DNA of 64,000 bases from Trochalopteron elliotii (lineage: Eukaryota > Chordata > Aves > Passeriformes > Leiothrichidae), in assembly GCA_024734555.1 (NCBI GenBank), contig JANPWX010000619.1:3838138-3902137 (forward strand), read 5' to 3'. Of this stretch, positions 58,175 to 64,000 are shown piece after piece. The position numbers and the translations under genes were made by a program. Below the pieces are notes generated by a model that was not told the origin of the DNA, searched no databases, and saw only the letters and a program-made list of their open reading frames with translations. Positions within the stretch are counted from its first letter, which is position 1. Every line of letters begins with the position of its first letter.

Positions 58175-58352
58175 GTCAACATTGTCCAGGCATTTATCAT
58201 CTATGTACAGCTTTTCTTATGTTCATATTGCCTCCTTATTTGCAGGAGTTTTATCATGTTTTAGGCAGAAGAGGTCATATATTATTTACAGCAAAGGACA
58301 CAGACAATAAGGAAGAAGAACCTTAATTGATGGAGCAAATTGAAAGAAAAAG
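58175..58352 (+). pseudogene. Candidate broken exon of the plus-strand TTC6-like gene
   Basis: After a TTTATTTTTACAG acceptor the most protein-like frame reads QHCPGIYHLCTAF, then LPPYLQEFYHVLGRRGH, then FTAKDTDNKEEEP. It is then cut by TAA at 58324-58326, after which LMEQIERKR continues to a GTATGA donor at 58353. This frame needs an upstream exon ending in phase 1, but the preceding candidate ends in phase 2. If they belong together, one base is lost and a stop has been gained. An alternative acceptor lies at 58245. Confidence 0.35.
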
Positions 58353-58359
58353 GTATGAA

Positions 58360-61300
58360 TTTACTTATTTTCAGAGTTTCTAATGATTTAATTACTTTAT
58401 TGATGTACAGGATTACATGTTGAAAAATAACTTTCATGTTGTTTCAGGATTTTGTAATTTTAAAGAAAAATACTTGAAAAATTTCTCTTATTTGGTAGAT
58501 GTGTTTTAAAATAAGTAGAAGCAGGGTACTAAAAGACTTCTATCTTGCTTAGAATGTAAAACGTACAGTTTGATTTCAAAAATAAATTGCACTTTGTTGA
58601 TGTGTAAGTTATATGCCACAATTTAGGTTAACATATTCTACTGACATGAGAGGTCCCAATGAAATGAGAAGAAATACTAGACAAATATAGTAGGCTTTCT
58701 GTGAATGTAAAATTCTGCAGTAGTAAAAGGTTTAAAGTACACATGAACCAGCCCTTTATCACAGACAGAGTCTTACCTCAATCCTGACTCTACAAACACT
58801 TGGAACAAGCATAACTTTAACTAATTGAGTGTAGCTCTGTTGAGCTCTCACATGCACAAAATGAAGCACATATGGAACTGTTACCTAGATATACTTGTAG
58901 TCAAAAGTATTAATTGCCTATATAATAGGTAGTAATGTGATAACTGCAGAACGTTTAATGAATGAGGAGCTGAAGTAGAAAAAAATGCATCAGAGTTAAT
59001 TTTTCTAAGGTTGAGGTAGCATGTAAGAAGAGATCTGTCAAAAAATTGTTCTAAAAAAAGTGACGAAACATAAATGAATTTTGGAATAACTCTACCCTGT
59101 TTTATCATGTTCTTATATACTATTTTTTGTATTTGATGGTAGTGCATTCCTAAATGTTTGGTTTTAATTTTTTATGTGTTTTGCATACAATAATGTGCAT
59201 ATGAATGAATATGAAGCATATTTTTTTCATTATTTTTTTTTCTTTTTTTTTGTGTATTTTTTGTTCGTATAGTAATACCAAAAAATTCAGAATTGCAGTC
59301 TTAATAATTGCAGCCTCTCAAGTTTTTCCTGATAGTTTTTGAGATTGGCAATTTTCTGCTTCTAGTTTCTGCATATGAACAGTTCCAGAAATGCCAAATT
59401 ATTGCTTACAAAGTCTGTAGTGAAAAAAGAATGGTAGAGTGGTAAATAAGGATAAGGTTTGGTCAGTTTTATAGGGCAATTTGTGTAGCTTGTTAACTTG
59501 AGTTCTCTTGAAAAACACACATTTTAGTGTAGCCAAATGCAAGGTCATAAGGACAAGAATAGGGAATTAGGGTCATACTTTGTAGGAGGGGAGATTGTAT
59601 CCTGAAAAGCAGTAATTCTGTAAGGAGCTTTACAGTCTTGAAAGATAAGCAACGTCTCTGTAATACTCTCTGAACTTTAAATTAAACATGTTTACCTTAA
59701 AATAAAGGAGGTGAGATATTACCAATAGTATAGAGAAGAAATTTTGGGATTAGAAACATTATACACAGCTTTTTTGCTTCATATGAGTGCTCTAATGAGT
59801 GAGATAGTCATGTCAGCACTTGTTCTCTCTAGGCTGTATGACTTTTGCATTCTTTTCTGCTCAACAACACAACTTCCTGTACCCAGAATGGTCAAATAAT
59901 CTAGTGGTGAATTTTAAATGCTTAGATAAGCAGTGAATTCTTTTATGCAGACTCTATGTTTCAATAATATCATAAAGAGGTAGAAATCACATCTCTGCCC
60001 TTTTTCCTCTTATAAAAGAAAGAAAAATCACCATGGCCTTTCTTGAAAGAATGGATGCATCCATCCTTAGAAGATGGCTCCATGTCCTGGATTTGAAATG
60101 GAGGGAAATATCTGACTGCAGCCCCTGGAGGATCTAAGTTCTAGAGAGGGGCAGCTGTTTTCCTGTTATCTGAATCTGTGATTCTCCTTCCATAGGAATG
60201 TTTTCAGGAACATTGTGTGCTTAATGCACTTCACAGAGTGTTCAGATAATGTTCTAGGGGAGCAAGCAGAAGTGTCAATTCTTCCATGCGTTCTCTCTAT
60301 TTCTTGACTACCAGTTGTGTGTTAAGACTTGAAAAAGCATTGTGTAGGTTTTACACGAGAGAGAGAGAGACAGAGTTGAGGTAAATATGTTATCTGTATG
60401 GTACACTTCTTGATGAAGCAGGATTTGCTGAACAAAAACATAAGAGATACAGTAGCTAAGGCTTCAGTCTAGGCAAATTGAGAGTAGCTATAATTTCAAT
60501 GTATAGCAATGAAAGTAGCAGATCTGCAGTCTTCAAACCAAGACTAGATTTCTTTCTGAGGTATAACCTGAGCTTCACCCAGCCAATTTTGAGTTTGGTG
60601 CATGAATACTGATGAAATTTTATTGTCTGTATTATTTAGAAGGTCATGTTTGCTAATAATGATGCTTCTTTCTGCTTTCAAAATATGAATCCACGAATTG
60701 CTTTATGAAAGTTTTTAGTAACTGGAGTCTTCTGATGCAGTCAAGATTATCCTAACCATCCAGGATGGCATTATTTCAGGGTACAGGACTAGGCCGTGAT
60801 GGTTCCCTTTGGGTTTTGTGAGCTTCTGCTTTTGTCAGCAATTTGGGTGGCATATAAATATAATTCATGGCCTTTGATAGAGTGTTTGCTCTTGATTCAG
60901 CAGCATTTTCTGTCTGTTGGACAGATACATTCAGAGAATATAAGGGCTCAGTGACAGTAAGGGCTCTGCTCAGCATTGTAAACAGGGGTCTCAGCATACC
61001 AGTAACCCAGTCACTAATTATTTTGTAGGATATGGTAGGACAGGAATTAAGGAAATTCTTAAAAGAAAAAGTCAGTGGCTCTTGTGAGCATTTCTCAGGT
61101 GTGAGAGGCAGCATAAGGATGGACAAAAAGGTGTTCAGAGAGGAATCCCACAAACTTAGGAGTTCACCGATGGAGTTAGAAGTCACAAACAGAGAAGTTA
61201 CCATTTTACTGTTCTAGAGATGAAAAAAAACCAAAAAGGCTGTGAAGGTTTTGAAAGCAGAGGACCATCTTTCATTTGAATGTTTTTTTTTTCTTTCTGT

Positions 61301-63260
61301 TACTTCAAAGAATGGGATAACTGTCCAAGGAAGCACTACAATCTTTGTGATAGCACTTTGAATGACTGTGAACACAGCAAGGTGATGTTTGTCTAAGCTA
61401 AAGAAACTGATACTGCAGCAAGCAGGATATGAAATTAGATACCAGACTTTTAGCTTTGTGGAGAGATTAGAAAAAGAGTTTAATTTTAGAATATTATGAA
61501 TGATACCTGTGTTCTGAGTCTCTGCTAGCCATAGTGAATGAAGAAAGCAGTGGGGAGGTCATGAAGGTTGAAAAGGCAAAGGCTCATTAGATTCTTGTTT
61601 GTCAGCCTTGCTGAGCTAAAAGTGGCAGCTTCATACCCCAAGAGAAAGATCATCTGGCATTTTTGCTGGAGATCACACAGAACAGTGATTAATCATACCA
61701 TGATTCATTACCATGGAGAGGGAACATGTACATGGTCTTTAACTAGTAATTTCTAGACACTGAATAGAACAGAAGAGTGAAGGACAGAACACCTTAAAAT
61801 AAGCATGAAGTTGAAGGAGTTAGATGGGAGTAGAACTAGAAGAGTAGAATCTGTGGGAGGATGGGATTTGAAGCTGAGTGGTTTGATTTTTCAAGTAGTC
61901 AACAGGTTGTGGAAATGGAGGTGAGTTTAAAATTTATAAATTAGTAGAAATTCTGGGGAAGGAAGTTTTGCTGTGAGTCCTACATTCCCCAGAAAGGAAG
62001 AGACCTAAAGTTTTAAAAGATGCCCATACTAAAATTCTTTGCTGAATTCGTTTAATCCTTGATATCTAGAGCACCAAATTCTTTGGAGCACTGCCATCTA
62101 GTGGCACCTGCTACAATCACCTGTTCTCGTTTTAAATACTGGCTGTTTTGTGCGAGCCTTGAAGGTCAAAGGGATCATTTACCTGACACTAATTTAATTC
62201 CGTTAAAGTTGTTCGCATTTCATAACTGAACAATCCCATGAAATTAGATAATTTCACAAATCTATGTGGGGGTATGCATGGCTTCTGTGTAGTAGATAGT
62301 AAAATTCGAACGACTTAGTTAATAGTTTAAACAGCAACAGATCTATCCTTTTCCCCTAATTCTGAGCTCTTCTGTGAAAGAATCTTGTTTGACTGTAACA
62401 AAACCCAAAGACACCTACAGTTGTAGGATTTTATGCTAAGTCAGATCAAGAAAGCAATAATTTTCTTGCTGTAAAGTCTTGTCTTCCCTATGAAAAATAT
62501 CCACAGGCTTAAAAATACATATAACTTTCCATTCATTCCTGCAAAAAAATGTCTTGAAGCGCAGGATGTATCAATTTACCAAGACTTAAACTTCCCAAGG
62601 TCAGCTACAATTGTCTCCTGAGACTGACTGTATTAATTTTAATTCATCAGATAGCAAAGGTGCTTTATTTTTGCACTCCTGTTTAATCTTGGCATGCCTG
62701 CATGCTCTGCAGGCATCAGTTATCTGAGAGTCAAAAAAGCTAATTTTTAGCCATGAAAACGAGTATTAAGCTAAATATATTTTTAGTAAGGCTATATATG
62801 GATTGTGAAACTTGTTTCTCATAGAAATCCTACAAAAATTTAAAAAGATTTGTAGCTTCATGTTATGTTTGTTAAGATTTGTTCATACAGAAATGCCTGC
62901 ATCTCCCTGAGACTTCAGATTTATACTTTTTTTACTAGCAGATGGAAACAATATTAGATCAGTAGTATTATTACCTGTAATTTTTCCTCCATGTTGTTTC
63001 CCTCTTCCAGAAATGAAAAGTCTAATAGTTTTTTTACATTAACTCCCATTTGATTGTTTAGGATAAACTCCTTGAATTGAAAACTATTTGTGACAAAAGT
63101 GTCCTAAAAGAAGACCAGTTCTTGGATTGTTTCCTCAAAAAAATCACTTTTAATGACCAAATTATAAGGAATATTTTGATTGTTTTATACCCTTTTGTAT
63201 CTTGTATAACTTTACTTGACATTCCTTTTGTGAACACACACACCTTGAAGAATCATAATG
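58360..63260. other. AT-rich non-coding stretch
   Basis: No gene or known repeat was recognised. A 142-codon minus-strand frame (60776-61204) has no family resemblance and is probably chance. Poly(T) runs occur near 59.2 kb and 61.3 kb. Confidence 0.4.
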
Positions 63261-63264
63261 ACCT

Positions 63265-64000
63265 ACGGTGGGCTGACCCTGGCTGGATTCCAGGTGCCAA
63301 CAAAAGCTGCTTGATCCCTTTCCTTCTCAGCTGGGCAGGGAAGAGAAAATGCAATGAAAGGCTCATGGTTTGAGAAAAAGACAGGAAGAGATCACTCCAT
63401 TTACCATCATGGGCAACCCAGAACTGAGTTGGGGATATAGAAGTTTAACTTATATAAAGTTATAACCAATCAAATATATAACTTATAACTTATATTACTT
63501 ATAACTTATATAACTTATAACCAATCAAATCAGAATAGGAAAATAAATAAACCCAAATCTTAAGAAAACAGTCTCCCCAACCCTCCCTCAATTTGGGTTT
63601 AATTTTACTCTGGAATCCTGTATTTCTTCCACCCCCATGACACAGAGGGATGTGTAGTACGGATCAGGTCAGTTCTTTACATGTTGTCTCTGCTGCTCCC
63701 TCCTCAGAGGAAAGACTCCTCACACTTCCCCTGCTCTAGCATGGGGTCCCTCCTGTGGGAGACAGTTTTCCATGAACTCCTCCAAAGGGAGTCCATCCCA
63801 CAGGCTACTTTGTGTACTGCTCCCCACTGAGTCACAGGTTCTCCCAGCAGACCTGCTCCAGCATGGGCTCCTCTCCACAGCACCACAGCTCCTGCCAGGA
63901 GCCTGGTACAGTGTGGGCTTTCCACAGGATCACAGCCTCCTTTGGGCCCACACACCAGTGTGTGGGGCTCCTACTCCAGGGAGGTCACTGCTGCTCCGTT
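63265..64000. mobile_element. Bird LTR/ERV-like interspersed repeat, cut by the window edge
   Basis: The sequence beginning GTGGGCTGACCCTGGCTGG and the later tandemly related modules (variants of GCTCTAGCATGGGGTCC and GCTCCAGCATGGGCTCC, followed by CTCC...ACAG phrases) is a pattern I recognise from abundant bird endogenous-retrovirus-related repeats. No intact retroviral gene is visible; the 83-codon minus-strand frame over it is part of the repeat. Orientation and family need a repeat library. Confidence 0.6.
63440..63530 (+). repeat. Local AT-rich expansion inside the LTR-like repeat
   Basis: TTATAACCAATCAAAT occurs at 63460-63475 and 63515-63530. Between the copies are several ACTTATA units, a small internal expansion. 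Confidence 0.8.

Noticed and set aside
60000..60140. 34-codon ATG frame (MAFLERMDASILRRW and following)
   Set aside because: Too short and without splice context, promoter or family match.
60776..61204. 142-codon minus-strand frame
   Set aside because: It looks superficially protein-like but has no known domain, no splice context and no neighbouring exons on that strand.
1..64000. tRNA, rRNA, CRISPR, bacterial operon or riboswitch features
   Set aside because: None was seen. The window is vertebrate nuclear DNA, and no cloverleaf-type or ribosomal sequence was recognised on either strand by eye.

Overview
This window is vertebrate, almost certainly avian, nuclear DNA. It contains a vertebrate FOXA1 gene, a broken CR1 retroposon of the kind typical of birds, a bird-type LTR/ERV-like repeat running off the right edge, few interspersed repeats overall, and sharply bounded CpG-rich blocks in an AT-rich background. 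The species cannot be fixed from the sequence alone. Almost every simple open reading frame here is chance, either in GC-rich DNA that is poor in stop codons or in antisense shadows. The only intact protein gene I can defend is FOXA1.

Layout. Positions 1 to about 10,500 are AT-rich and gene-poor. A good plus-strand poly(A) signal near 1,215 could end the neighbouring gene (MIPOL1 by mammalian gene order), but I see no coding exon of it. From about 10,800 to 33,350 lies a developmental-gene type landscape: many separate CpG-rich islands with AT-rich, possibly regulatory, DNA between them. FOXA1 sits inside it on the minus strand: coding exon 1 at 28,194-28,265, a 2.47 kb intron containing an assembly gap, and coding exon 2 at 24,460-25,722. 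Together they encode 444 residues with a complete forkhead domain. Its 3' UTR runs leftward to about 23.2 kb and its promoter lies just above 28,266.

From about 33.4 kb rightward the DNA is AT-rich again. In mammals the plus-strand gene starting next to FOXA1 is TTC6. Here the same position and strand carry several coding-like segments: a large one at 41.2-42.36 kb and smaller splice-flanked ones near 48.5, 54.8, 56.8 and 58.2 kb. Most of them are interrupted by stops or frame changes. I interpret them as remnants of a TTC6-like gene decaying in this lineage, or as poorly assembled exons; the family assignment rests on gene order and is an inference. Between them lie a degenerate 460 bp interstitial telomere-like array (44.31-44.77 kb) and a 1.65 kb truncated CR1 (50.17-51.8 kb). 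The right edge (63.27-64.0 kb) is an LTR/ERV-like repeat.

Functionally the window is a FOXA1 pioneer-factor locus with its flanking regulatory domain. The features that most deserve follow-up are the broken coding chain to its right, the telomere-like array, two template-switch-like inverted repeats (one beside an unresolved base), and a candidate AP-1/FOX enhancer about 1 kb upstream of FOXA1.
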